From Bacillus niameyensis (GTDB taxonomy: Bacteria; Bacillota; Bacilli; Bacillales; Bacillaceae_C), in contig NZ_LN831197.1 in NCBI RefSeq assembly GCF_001375535.1, positions 3,266,780-3,330,779 on the forward strand: a stretch of 64,000 bases of DNA, in the 5' to 3' direction. The notes beneath the pieces are model-generated. The model did not search any database. It had not been told where the DNA came from and was given only the letters and a program-made list of their open reading frames with translations. Both the position numbers and the translations under genes were made by a program. This document shows positions 1 through 9,523 of this stretch, piece by piece (the stretch's first letter is position 1; the number at the start of each line of letters is the position of its first letter).

Positions 1-1106
<1,106 letters not shown>

Positions 1107-1265
1107 TTATAACACTCCTTTACAGCGTTCTTTCTAGGCCTTAGAGCCGATTCGTTCGATTTAGGTTGATAAGAAATATTTTATCTTTTAGAATTAATCT
1201 AAACAATATAGAAATGAGATAATAATGATATCAAAATTAGATGAATTGGGAAAAAGGGTGATTCT
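1107..1265. promoter_or_regulatory. Divergent gdhA/gltC-like control region
   Basis: This 159-bp AT-rich spacer separates two divergent genes. It holds several ATCT/AGAT half-sites (for example around 1182-1222), the kind of T-N11-A spaced element used by LysR regulators such as GltC. The assignment as a regulator binding region follows from the gene arrangement; no single site is certain. Confidence 0.45.
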
Positions 1266-2171
1266 TTGGAATTAAGACAAATTCAATATTTTATTGAAGT
1301 CGCCAAACGGGAACATATGACTGATGCCGCTGATGCCTTGCATGTCGCTCAATCCGCTGTAAGCAGACAAATAGTTAATCTAGAGGCAGAGCTTGGAGTA
1401 AACCTTTTTATTAGAGAAGGTAGAAATATTCGTTTGACACAAATTGGTCAAATGTTTTTAGAGAAAATGCAACAAGCGATGGATGTTATTGAACAAGCCC
1501 GACGAGAAATTGAAGAAAATTTGGATCCAGAAAAGGGAACGGTTAGAATTGGATTTCCAAGCAGCTTAGCCGCTTATTTGTTACCGACTGTCATTTCAGG
1601 TTTTCGCAAAGAATATACGGATGTAAAATTTCAGCTTCATCAAGGAGCATATCATTATTTGATTGATTCTGTTATTAAAGGCGATATTGATATGGCGCTA
1701 TTAGGTCCTGTACCAAAGGAAGAGCACCGTGTTAAAAGTGAAATACTCTTTATGGAAAACCTTGTGGCACTGCTTCCAACAAACCACGCTTTGGCAAAAA
1801 AACCATCTATTTCGCTAGATGAATTGCGCGGGGATTCTTTTGTCCTTTCTCCTCAAGGTTATATCCTCCGTGATCTTGTGATACACGCCTGTAAGCAGCG
1901 TGGCTTTGAGCCAACAGTTGCTTTTGAAGGGATGGATATAGATGCACTTAAAGGCCTAGTATCTGCGGGATTAGGCGTTACATTACTTCCAGAAATTACT
2001 GTAATTGATAGCTTGCCTCGTTCTACAGTGAAAAAGAAAATTGAAGAACCAAGGGTAACGCGTTCTGTCGGAGTTATTATTCCCAGGGACAGAGCACTCA
2101 TGCCGACTGAAATGCTCTTTTATAATTTTGTTAAACACTTTTTTGATAAATTAAGTGGATATCAACAATAA
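1266..2171 (+). CDS. gltC: LysR-family regulator, GltC-like
   Basis: A 301-residue LysR-type transcription regulator. Residues 1-60 form the winged helix-turn-helix (MELRQIQYF start, then AQSAVSRQI recognition helix); residues about 90-295 are the periplasmic-binding-like effector domain with TVRIGFPSSLAAYLLPTV and LVSAGLGVTLLPE, both strongly like B. subtilis GltC, which activates glutamate synthase. The start is TTG at 1266, fixed by an AGGGTG site seven bases upstream. In B. subtilis gltC is divergent from gltAB; here it is divergent from a glutamate dehydrogenase gene, so its target is likely gdhA instead (inference). Confidence 0.85.
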   Translation: MELRQIQYFIEVAKREHMTDAADALHVAQSAVSRQIVNLEAELGVNLFIREGRNIRLTQIGQMFLEKMQQAMDVIEQARREIEENLDPEKGTVRIGFPSSLAAYLLPTVISGFRKEYTDVKFQLHQGAYHYLIDSVIKGDIDMALLGPVPKEEHRVKSEILFMENLVALLPTNHALAKKPSISLDELRGDSFVLSPQGYILRDLVIHACKQRGFEPTVAFEGMDIDALKGLVSAGLGVTLLPEITVIDSLPRSTVKKKIEEPRVTRSVGVIIPRDRALMPTEMLFYNFVKHFFDKLSGYQQ

Positions 2172-2248
2172 CGAAATTTTACATTAAGTGAGACTGATTT
2201 ATCTGATTTTGTTATACTAATCATAATTATTAGGAGAGAAGGAATGGT

Positions 2249-2929
2249 ATGGAACTAGTATATAAAGGTAAAACAAAAGACGTTTATGCACTTGAAAATG
2301 GTAATTATTTGTTAAAGTTTAAAGATGATGTTACGGGAGTAGATGGTGTTTTCGATCCCGGTGCTAATACGGTTGGTCTGCAAATAGAAGGCGCGGGGAA
2401 AGCAGGATTGCAATTAACAAAGCATTTCTTTGAAATTCTTCAGGAAGCGGGTATACCGACTCATTATGTCGATGCTACGATTGATAGCGCCGAGATGATA
2501 GTAAAGCCAGCAACAATATTTGGAAAGGGAATTGAGGTTATTTGTCGCTATCGTGCAACTGGGAGCTTTATGCGTAGATATGGAATGTATGCAAAGGAAG
2601 GACAAGAGTTGGATGGCTTTGTAGAAATAACGTTAAAAGATGATCAGCGGGAGGATCCGCCTATTAGTGGAGATGCACTAGATTTATTAGGTATTTTAAC
2701 ATTAGCGGAATATGAACAACTAAAGCATTTAACTCGCCAAATTAGCAGTGTTGTGAAAACTGAACTGCTTAATCGAGGAATTGAACTTTATGATATTAAG
2801 TTAGAGTTTGGCCGAGGGGAAAATGGAGAAATTATGTTGATTGATGAAATATCAGGAGGAAATATGCGAGCTTATAAAGATGGTGTTTATATTGCGCCAT
2901 TGGACTTAGAAAAACTGATCGTCAATTGA
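2249..2929 (+). CDS. purC: SAICAR synthase-like protein (PurC variant), stand-alone
   Basis: PurC joins aspartate to CAIR in de novo purine synthesis using ATP. The 226-residue protein has the family fold signature from the first residues (MELVYKGKTKDVY) through RYRATGSF and ELYDIKLEFG to DEISGGNMRAYKDG near residue 203. The last motif differs from the usual DEISPD-x-x-RLWD of the pur-operon enzyme, and the region around residues 28-55 (DDVTGVDGVFDPGAN) also departs from the common NDDATAFNG pattern. No other purine gene is nearby. It could be the only PurC of the genome or a second copy of a variant clade; the window cannot tell. Confidence 0.8.
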   Translation: MELVYKGKTKDVYALENGNYLLKFKDDVTGVDGVFDPGANTVGLQIEGAGKAGLQLTKHFFEILQEAGIPTHYVDATIDSAEMIVKPATIFGKGIEVICRYRATGSFMRRYGMYAKEGQELDGFVEITLKDDQREDPPISGDALDLLGILTLAEYEQLKHLTRQISSVVKTELLNRGIELYDIKLEFGRGENGEIMLIDEISGGNMRAYKDGVYIAPLDLEKLIVN

Positions 2930-2993
2930 GAACGTATTGTTTTTCTCTATAGTCAGTGCAACTGAACAAATACAAAGGAAGGATAACAACCTT

Positions 2994-3089
2994 TTGGACG
3001 ATGTTAGTGGACATGCAGAGCTAATTGCACTTAGAAAAGCTTATGAGATTAAAAACGGATCATTGAAGTCTGATTTAGAAAGAATGTGA
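2994..3089 (+). CDS. Possible 31-codon small ORF upstream of the SepM-like gene
   Basis: A TTG-started frame of 31 codons ends in ATGTGA, and its stop overlaps the GTG start of the next gene by two bases. An AAGGAAGGA site lies at about 2976-2984. The product (LDDVSGHAELIALRKAYEIK and a basic, charged end) has no signal peptide and I do not recognise it. The tight overlap suggests translational coupling with the downstream protease gene, which has no strong ribosome binding site of its own. It may also be the decayed end of a longer gene. Confidence 0.35.
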   Translation: MDDVSGHAELIALRKAYEIKNGSLKSDLERM

Positions 3090-4138
3090 AAAACTTGAAC
3101 ACCTTTTTTTCAAAAAACACCTCTACTAAAAGGAAAGTTTTAACTGTAATCATAATATTGTTCCTTGTTTCTCTTTTCATTCCGACACCTTACTATCTTT
3201 ACAGGCCGGGATCAGTCGAAGAACTTGGCTCGAAGGTTACGGTTGAAGGAGGAGAAAAGGATACTTCCGGTAACCTTTATTTAACGACCGTTTTATCCTT
3301 AAGAGCAAGTAATATTTATTATTTAGCTTACGGAATGTTCGCTCCCCACACTGACTTACGCAAAGTAAAGGAAGTTAGAGGCGATTTGAGCAATGAGGAG
3401 TATAATCGGTTGTTGGTCCATATGATGGATACATCTCAAAATCATGCATTTGCTGCGGGTCTTCGAGCATCTGGAGAGGATGTAAAGGTTAAACCTAATG
3501 GTGTTTTTGTCAGGGATATACGAAAAGAAACGGACGCCAAGAAAAAGTTAGAAGTTGGCGATGTTATTCATCAGGTCGATGATCAGCCTGTTAATCAAGC
3601 ATCCGAATTTCTAGAGTATCTTTCTCACAAAAAAGCTGGTGATCAGGTTGAAATAACTTTTGATCGGGATGGGACTGTTAAGAAGGAAAGTATTGAACTG
3701 GTTTCTTTGCAAAATAGTATGAACAAGGCTGGAGTAGGAATTGTTACAGAAAATCAATTTAATATCGACACTTCCCGTACGGTGAATATTAATGCTGGAG
3801 ATATTGGAGGGCCATCTGCTGGATTGATGTTTTCTTTAGAAATTTACAATCAAGCAACTCCAGGTGATTTAACGAAAGGTTATGAAATTGCTGGGACTGG
3901 AACGATTGATCTAGATGGAAATGTCGGTCAGATTGGCGGCATCCAGGAAAAGATCGTTGCAGTTGAAAGAGCGGGAATCGATATTTTCTTCTGCCCAGCT
4001 GATATTCAAGAGTATGATACAAATGAAAAAGATGTAAAAGAAGTGGCAGAAAAGGAAGGATTCAAAGTGAAAATAGTTCCTGTAAAAACATTACAAGAAG
4101 CGATTGATTATTTAGAAGCATTGCCACCAAAACAGTAA
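3086..4138 (+). CDS. SepM/YlbL-like membrane-anchored PDZ-Lon protease
   Basis: A 350-residue serine protease expected at the outer face of the membrane. Residues 15-35 form one membrane segment (TVIIILFLVSLFIPTPYYLY), residues about 150-215 a PDZ domain, and residues about 230-345 a Lon-type S16 domain. The catalytic dyad is visible: Ser244 in GGPSAGLMFS and Lys289 in GGIQEKIVAVE. This matches YlbL of B. subtilis and SepM of streptococci, which trims a competence pheromone. GTG start at 3086, coupled to the small frame before it. YpuA and an aminopeptidase follow within 30 bp each, so they may share a transcript. The substrate here is unknown. Confidence 0.88.
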   Translation: MKNLNTFFSKNTSTKRKVLTVIIILFLVSLFIPTPYYLYRPGSVEELGSKVTVEGGEKDTSGNLYLTTVLSLRASNIYYLAYGMFAPHTDLRKVKEVRGDLSNEEYNRLLVHMMDTSQNHAFAAGLRASGEDVKVKPNGVFVRDIRKETDAKKKLEVGDVIHQVDDQPVNQASEFLEYLSHKKAGDQVEITFDRDGTVKKESIELVSLQNSMNKAGVGIVTENQFNIDTSRTVNINAGDIGGPSAGLMFSLEIYNQATPGDLTKGYEIAGTGTIDLDGNVGQIGGIQEKIVAVERAGIDIFFCPADIQEYDTNEKDVKEVAEKEGFKVKIVPVKTLQEAIDYLEALPPKQ

Positions 4139-4152
4139 AAGGGTGAATTTTA

Positions 4153-5061
4153 ATGAAGCTAATAAAAAAGCTATTGTTTATAGGTGTTCTATTCGCTGGC
4201 TTAATGATCAATGGTTTAGGAGCAGCAGCATCAAACAACGAAGATGATGACGTCATTAATGAAAAATTAGGCTTGCCAATTGTAGTTTATGGGGAAACAT
4301 TAACAGATTCTCAAAAAGCAGAGGTTAGGGAACTTTTAAATGTGAAAGATCCGGAGATGGTCGAAGAAATTATCGTTACCGCTGATGATCTCGCTCGCCT
4401 GATTGATGGGAATCCAAACTCACGGATGTACTCTTCTGCCAAAATTACTTTAAAGGATAAAGGGCATGGGCTCGTTATTAAGCGAGTAACGCCGGATAAT
4501 ATTACGGAAGTAACGGAGGAAATGTATGCTAACGCCATGTTAACGGCTGGTGTTGAAAACGCGATTGTCGAAGTCGTTTCTCCCGTAAAGGTTACTGGTC
4601 ACTCAGCTTTAACAGGTATTTATAAAGCTTATGAACATCGAGGAGAGAAACTGGATAAAGGACGGATGGAAGTAGCCAATGAGGAGCTAGATTTAGCGAC
4701 GAACCTTGCCGATAATGAAGGTCTTAATGATGAAAAGGTCGGGGAACTACTAACTGAAATTAAAAAGGCGATCGCAGAGCAGAACCCTGCTACAAGAGAA
4801 GATGTGGAACAAATTGTAGAAGATCAGCTAAAAAGATTGGAAATCCACTTAAGTCCGGAAGATCGCCAGTTATTAATAGATCTATTTGAAAAAATGCGTT
4901 CCTTAGATATTGACTTTGGAAATGTAAAGCAACAATTAGAAGATATTTCGAAGGATATTAAAGAAAAATTGAAGGATGTAGTAGGGGATGAAGGCTTTTG
5001 GGATAGTGTCAAAAACTTCTTTAGAAACCTATTTGATTCTATTGCCAACCTTTTTAAATAA
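4153..5061 (+). CDS. ypuA: YpuA-like secreted protein (DUF1002)
   Basis: A 302-residue protein with an N-terminal signal peptide (residues 1-27, ending GAAAS) followed by a DUF1002 domain (about residues 40-200; INEKLGLPIVVYGETLT and ITLKDKGHGLVIK are typical) and a charged helical C-terminal part that ends in an amphipathic helix. The family is common in sporeforming Firmicutes and its biochemical role is not established. ATG at 4153 with a GGGTGA site. It lies 14 bp after the SepM-like protease gene and 31 bp before pepA, so co-expression is likely. I assign no reaction. Confidence 0.8.
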   Translation: MKLIKKLLFIGVLFAGLMINGLGAAASNNEDDDVINEKLGLPIVVYGETLTDSQKAEVRELLNVKDPEMVEEIIVTADDLARLIDGNPNSRMYSSAKITLKDKGHGLVIKRVTPDNITEVTEEMYANAMLTAGVENAIVEVVSPVKVTGHSALTGIYKAYEHRGEKLDKGRMEVANEELDLATNLADNEGLNDEKVGELLTEIKKAIAEQNPATREDVEQIVEDQLKRLEIHLSPEDRQLLIDLFEKMRSLDIDFGNVKQQLEDISKDIKEKLKDVVGDEGFWDSVKNFFRNLFDSIANLFK

Positions 5062-5092
5062 AATGATAACTAAGGGAGAAGGGGGATTTCAA

Positions 5093-6469
5093 TTGAAAGC
5101 ATATATTACTTTTTCAAGTAACTCTAGAATTGAAAATGATGAAAAGTTAAAATCCTTTATTCAAAATAGCGAAGGTGATTTTACAACAATTTTGTTAGAT
5201 GAAAATGTGTGTGTCGTGATTAAACCACTGAAAAAGGCAAGCTATGAACAAGTCCGAAACATTGCGGGTTCAATAGCGCGAGATTTACGTAAACGTAAAA
5301 TCGAAACGGCTCTTCTTGAAGGGGCTGTGCTGGAAAGTGGTTTGTCCGAATTAAATAAAGGCGAAGCTGCACGAGCGTTTATCGAAGGCTGGGAACTAGG
5401 CTCCTATCAGTTTTTAACATATAAATCTGATGCGAAAGCCTCTAAAACAGAATTAGAATGGGTAGGTTGTGAAGATATCCAGTCATTTATAGTTGAAGGA
5501 AAGATTCGCGCTCAAGCCGTATCTCTGTCTCGCGATCTTATGAACGAAATTCCAAGCAAACTTAATCCGGAAACATATCCTGATGTTTTGAGTTCAGCTT
5601 TTAAAGATACAGCGGCGAAAGTAACTGTTTATCGAAAAGCTCAATTGGAAGCAATGGAAATGAATGGTGTTCTCGAAGTTTGCAAGGGAAGTAAATATGA
5701 ACCAGCATTCGTAGAAATATCTTATTGTGGTGATGACACAAAACCATTGGTAGCCTTAGTTGGTAAAGGAGTAACTTTTGATACTGGCGGAATTAGTTTA
5801 AAGAGCGGTCGCGATATAAGTGATATGAAAATGGATATGGGTGGTTCTGCAGCAGTCGCAGGTGCAATGAAATTGATTGTGGAATCGAAGGCAAAAGTAA
5901 ATGTTGTCGCCCTTATACCAATAGTCGAAAATATGCCGGATCGTGACTCACTCATTCCATCAGAAGTAATCCGTTATAAAAACGGACTTAATGTACAAGT
6001 AGGAAACACAGATGCAGAAGGCCGGCTAATTTTAGCTGATGGATTGATACGTGCAGGTGAATTAAAAGCAAAATATATCGTCGATATTGCGACTTTAACA
6101 GGGGCAATTGGAAATGCACTTGGTTCGAAATTAGCGGGAGTATTTGGCAATGAAGATTTGTCAGATGTGATGAAAAAGATCGGCGCAGAAAATGGTGATC
6201 ATGTCTGGCCGATGCCATTAGTCGATGCCTATGATTCTTATTTAAAAAGCGATTATGCCGACTTTAATAATATTAGTGCTAAAGGAGAAGCGGGATCAAT
6301 CACTGCAGGACTTTTCTTGCGTCGCTTCGTGCCCAAAACAGCCCAATGGCTTCATATTGATATGGCAGCTGTTGCGCAAAGCAGTGGAGATTCGGGCTAT
6401 TATACAAAGGCCGCAACAGGGTTTGGGGCGCGGTTATTGGCTGATTTTACGAAAAAGATTTCTGAATAA
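5093..6469 (+). CDS. pepA: Leucyl aminopeptidase, M17 family
   Basis: Cytosolic two-metal exopeptidase that removes N-terminal residues from peptides. The C-terminal catalytic domain shows the metal and catalytic motifs in order: VGKGVTFDTGG (Lys, Asp), MKMDMGG (Asp) and NTDAEGRLILADGL (Asp, Glu, Arg). The N-terminal 150 residues are the usual variable domain. The start is taken as TTG at 5093 because a GAAGGGGG site lies 8 bases upstream; this gives 458 residues, somewhat short for the family. An in-frame ATG at 5063 lies at the end of ypuA and has no good site. The gene ends just before a strong bidirectional terminator. Confidence 0.93.
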   Translation: MKAYITFSSNSRIENDEKLKSFIQNSEGDFTTILLDENVCVVIKPLKKASYEQVRNIAGSIARDLRKRKIETALLEGAVLESGLSELNKGEAARAFIEGWELGSYQFLTYKSDAKASKTELEWVGCEDIQSFIVEGKIRAQAVSLSRDLMNEIPSKLNPETYPDVLSSAFKDTAAKVTVYRKAQLEAMEMNGVLEVCKGSKYEPAFVEISYCGDDTKPLVALVGKGVTFDTGGISLKSGRDISDMKMDMGGSAAVAGAMKLIVESKAKVNVVALIPIVENMPDRDSLIPSEVIRYKNGLNVQVGNTDAEGRLILADGLIRAGELKAKYIVDIATLTGAIGNALGSKLAGVFGNEDLSDVMKKIGAENGDHVWPMPLVDAYDSYLKSDYADFNNISAKGEAGSITAGLFLRRFVPKTAQWLHIDMAAVAQSSGDSGYYTKAATGFGARLLADFTKKISE

Positions 6470-6478
6470 CAATGGTGG

Positions 6479-6519
6479 AAAAAGGGACATCTCCGAAAAC
6501 GAGAATGTCCCTTTTTTTT
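6479..6519. terminator. Bidirectional terminator between pepA and the DUF1646 gene
   Basis: Inverted repeat AAAAAGGGACAT / ATGTCCCTTTTT with a 15-base spacer; A-run on one side and T-run on the other allow it to end transcription from both converging genes. Confidence 0.9.
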
Positions 6520-7534
6520 ACCCAAAAATTAATATAATTATAAAATATACAACCATTGCTGCAAGTCCAATTGGAAAAGCAAAGCGCGCCCATTCACGGC
6601 TAGTAATGTTTAGTTTTCCAGCAGAGATAATGTTCGGGATATTACCTTGGATCAGCATTCCTCCACTAATAAGAAGTCCGAGTAAAATAGCCTTGATTGT
6701 AGGTTCATCCATCGAAGGGCTAATTTCAGCAGCTGCCAATGTGGCATTATCAAGGATTGCCGATAACATATTAATCCAATAAAGGATAAGGGGACTTAAG
6801 CCGAGTATATATTTGTTAATAAGCGGTTCAAATCCAGCACCTAATAAAGTAAGCCCCATCACAAACAAATAAATTTTTAAAGCTCTAATACATATTTCCA
6901 TATAGCTTTCAGTTTCAAGTGAGGCACCTAATCCATTTTCATCCTTTTTAGGGTGAACTAGAATAGCGGCTAAAATACCAAAAATAAGAACAGCGGGAAT
7001 GATATCTGAGCCTACTAAACGTAGAAGATAGAAAAAGTCCTCATTCAATTTACTTGTAGCAATTGTTGATAATGGTTCTCCTATAGGAGTGAGTGTAGCG
7101 CCTAAGCCAATTGAAAAACAGGCAAGCACAACGAGACGTAACTCTGATTTTCGGTCTAATTTTAGGATGCTAACAATGGTAACTAAAATAATTGCTGCGA
7201 TAATCGCTGTAATTACGCTTGAAATCAAGCCGAGAATGATAACAATTAACGCAAAGAATAGCCGGGTTGGAATACGATTACTTACTCCCAAAATGCCCTT
7301 TTCCACAGGTTTCTGTAACCAGCGAAATAATAAACCTGCAATGAGAACAGCCAGTGTAATGTGGATCGGATCCTCAAGCGCTTTGAAAAATAAGTCTCGG
7401 TTTAAGACACGACTAGTAATCGCTGCAGCTAGTCCCATTAAAAATAAAAAAGCCTCTAAATTCTCTTCAACCGTTTTAATTGTAAAAGGTAGTAATAGAA
7501 CGAGGATTAAAATGATAATTAAGCCGATGATCAT
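6518..7534 (-). CDS. DUF1646-family predicted cation transporter (ion transporter superfamily)
   Basis: A 338-residue membrane protein with about ten hydrophobic segments and no large soluble domain. The segments around GLGATLTPIGEPLSTI (mid protein) and LDNATLAAAEISPSMDE plus GNIPNIISAGKL (C-terminal half) are the two hairpin-loop regions of the ArsB/NhaD-like ion transporter superfamily, and the overall pattern fits the DUF1646 (COG4756) group. The transported ion is not known; sodium/proton exchange is only a family-based guess. ATG at 7534 with AGAAGGAA upstream. Its stop lies at the edge of the shared terminator, convergent to pepA. Confidence 0.8.
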   Translation of the reverse strand: MIIGLIIILILVLLLPFTIKTVEENLEAFLFLMGLAAAITSRVLNRDLFFKALEDPIHITLAVLIAGLLFRWLQKPVEKGILGVSNRIPTRLFFALIVIILGLISSVITAIIAAIILVTIVSILKLDRKSELRLVVLACFSIGLGATLTPIGEPLSTIATSKLNEDFFYLLRLVGSDIIPAVLIFGILAAILVHPKKDENGLGASLETESYMEICIRALKIYLFVMGLTLLGAGFEPLINKYILGLSPLILYWINMLSAILDNATLAAAEISPSMDEPTIKAILLGLLISGGMLIQGNIPNIISAGKLNITSREWARFAFPIGLAAMVVYFIIILIFG

Positions 7535-7584
7535 ATTCAGATTCCTTCTTTTAATAATTTTTTACGATAACTCTCTCTACTATA

Positions 7585-8346
7585 TTAATCCAAATGGAAT
7601 AAATGATGCAAAAGTCTTTCCCTGTCATCGAAAAATTGTTTCATTAAGGAATAGTGGTTTGTTTCTTCTAATTCCCTTTTATGAATCCCATTTTGGGAGA
7701 ATTCATAAATGATTGAATTAGGGTAAGCCATTAAGATTGGCGAGTGAGTGGCAATAATAAACTGGGATTCTTCATGGACAAGTTCATGGATGCGAGCTAA
7801 CATGGACAATTGTCTGAGAGGCGATAGCGCAGCCTCAGGCTCGTCCATAATATAAAGGCCCCTTCCACGAAAACGATGCAAGAATGCTGAAAAAAAAGAT
7901 TCTCCATGGGACTGTTCATGAAGGGAAACGCCTCCAAACTGGTCAATGACTTTCCCGTCAAACGATGGTTCATTGTCCAATTCTTCTATATGTGTCGCAA
8001 CATTATAATACGTTTCCGCTCTTAGAAAAAAGCCGTCCTTTGGTCGCAAGACACCTTTTGCTACTCGCAAATACTTTTCTAATTCAGAGTGAGAATCATG
8101 AGTTGAAAAGTTAAAATTAAATGTTCCACCTTCTGGGTTAAAGCCTGCTGATATAGCAATAGCCTCTAACAAAGTAGATTTTCCCATTCCGTTTTCACCA
8201 ATTAAATAGGTGACCTGGGGATGGAAAGAAAGCTTTTCTAACATATTTACTACTGGTAAATGAAATGGATACCTTGACTTGGATGGGATTTGATCTCGAA
8301 GTAATTGTGCAGTCTTAATGTATTGTGTTGCTTCTGACAGTTGCAT
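7585..8346 (-). CDS. AAA/ABC-type ATPase of the COG3910 group
   Basis: A 253-residue soluble ATPase. Walker A GENGMGKST near residue 50, an ABC-like signature SHGESFF near residue 167, Walker B LYIMDEPEAAL near residue 189 and the switch histidine ATHSP near residue 220 are all present, so it is probably active. There is no membrane domain and no partner permease next to it, which separates it from true ABC transporters. Related proteins are found alone or beside nucleases or toxins; here the neighbours are unrelated. ATG at 8346 with AAGGGGGA upstream. Function unknown. Confidence 0.82.
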   Translation of the reverse strand: MQLSEATQYIKTAQLLRDQIPSKSRYPFHLPVVNMLEKLSFHPQVTYLIGENGMGKSTLLEAIAISAGFNPEGGTFNFNFSTHDSHSELEKYLRVAKGVLRPKDGFFLRAETYYNVATHIEELDNEPSFDGKVIDQFGGVSLHEQSHGESFFSAFLHRFRGRGLYIMDEPEAALSPLRQLSMLARIHELVHEESQFIIATHSPILMAYPNSIIYEFSQNGIHKRELEETNHYSLMKQFFDDRERLLHHLFHLD

Positions 8347-8534
8347 TTCGATCCCCCTTTCTAATGTCCATTATAGAGGATTCACCTTTAAGTAGGTAGG
8401 AAAAATGGAGAATTTTCATTGGGAATGTCATATTTCCTCGGAAATAGTCTTGATTTTTCGGGTTATCTATGGGGATATTTCCTGTTACAGTTGTAAGTAG
8501 AGAAAGATATGTGGAGAGGAAGGAATTATTAAAA

Positions 8535-9449
8535 ATGACATATATTCAAGGTAACCCTCTAAAGCAGGGAGATAAAATTGGTTTGACAGCACCTGCCGGA
8601 CCAGTATCGGAAGAAAAGTTAAACGAAGCTATCTCAGTCATAAAAGAAATGGGATTTGATCTCGAAGTCGGTTTAACTTGCTATCAAAATTTCGGGGGAT
8701 ATTTAGCTGGGCCGCCGGAACTCAGAGCAAATGAGTTAAATCATATGTTTGCTAATCCAGAAATCACGGCTATTTTTTGTCTGCGCGGAGGATATGGGTC
8801 TGCTCAAATTCTGCCATTGCTAAACTACGATATGATTTCACAACACCCAAAACATTTTATTGGTTACAGTGATATTACAGCCCTTCATATCGCTCTTCAG
8901 CAAAGAAGTAAGTTAGCGACAATCCACGGACCAATGCCAGCTTCTGATCTTATTGGTGCTTCTGATTTTACAAAACAGTCATTTCTACACACATTAATTG
9001 CTTCAAAATCATTAGAAATAGATAATCCACCCCATGAAAAAATGGACTATCTTGTCCCCGGAGAGGCTAGGGGAGTCATAACTGGAGGGAACTTGACCGT
9101 GATTACCAGTTTGCTTGGGACACCATTTGAAATAGAAACTGCGGGGAAAATTCTCTTTTTAGAAGATATAGGAGAAGAACCGTATCGGATAGATCGAATG
9201 CTAACTCAATTAGCATTATCAGGAAAGCTCCAAGAGGCGGAAGGCTTTATACTTGGGAGCTGGACCGGATGTACGACTGAAAATAAAGAAGCTTTTACTG
9301 TAGAAGATCTGTTCCGCCAAATTATCGTACCCTTCGGAAAACCAACTATATGTAATTTAAGAGCTGGACATTGTAAGCCTTCCGTTACATTACCGTTTGG
9401 AAGAGAAGTATTTATGCAAGCTGAAGAGGGACTTATTTGTATTCATTAG
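8535..9449 (+). CDS. S66 muramoyl-tetrapeptide LD-carboxypeptidase (LdcA/YkfA-like)
   Basis: Hydrolyses the L-Lys/meso-Dpm to D-Ala bond in released cell-wall peptides; the same family includes the microcin self-immunity protein MccF. The predicted triad is visible: nucleophile Ser in FIGYSDITALH, Glu in FLEDIGEEPYRID and His in RAGHCKPSVTLPFG. The protein is 304 residues from ATG 8535, chosen because AGGAAGGA lies 11 bases upstream; the frame is open back to 8469 but that ATG has no site. No signal peptide, so it acts on imported muropeptides in the cytosol. It stands 12 kb from the muropeptide salvage operon and may contribute to it. Confidence 0.9.
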   Translation: MTYIQGNPLKQGDKIGLTAPAGPVSEEKLNEAISVIKEMGFDLEVGLTCYQNFGGYLAGPPELRANELNHMFANPEITAIFCLRGGYGSAQILPLLNYDMISQHPKHFIGYSDITALHIALQQRSKLATIHGPMPASDLIGASDFTKQSFLHTLIASKSLEIDNPPHEKMDYLVPGEARGVITGGNLTVITSLLGTPFEIETAGKILFLEDIGEEPYRIDRMLTQLALSGKLQEAEGFILGSWTGCTTENKEAFTVEDLFRQIIVPFGKPTICNLRAGHCKPSVTLPFGREVFMQAEEGLICIH

Positions 9450-9523
9450 AATATTGAAATGGTTATTTACAGGCTTAACGGGGAATATAATGTTACGGAA
9501 AATATATAGGGAGGTGGGATGAG

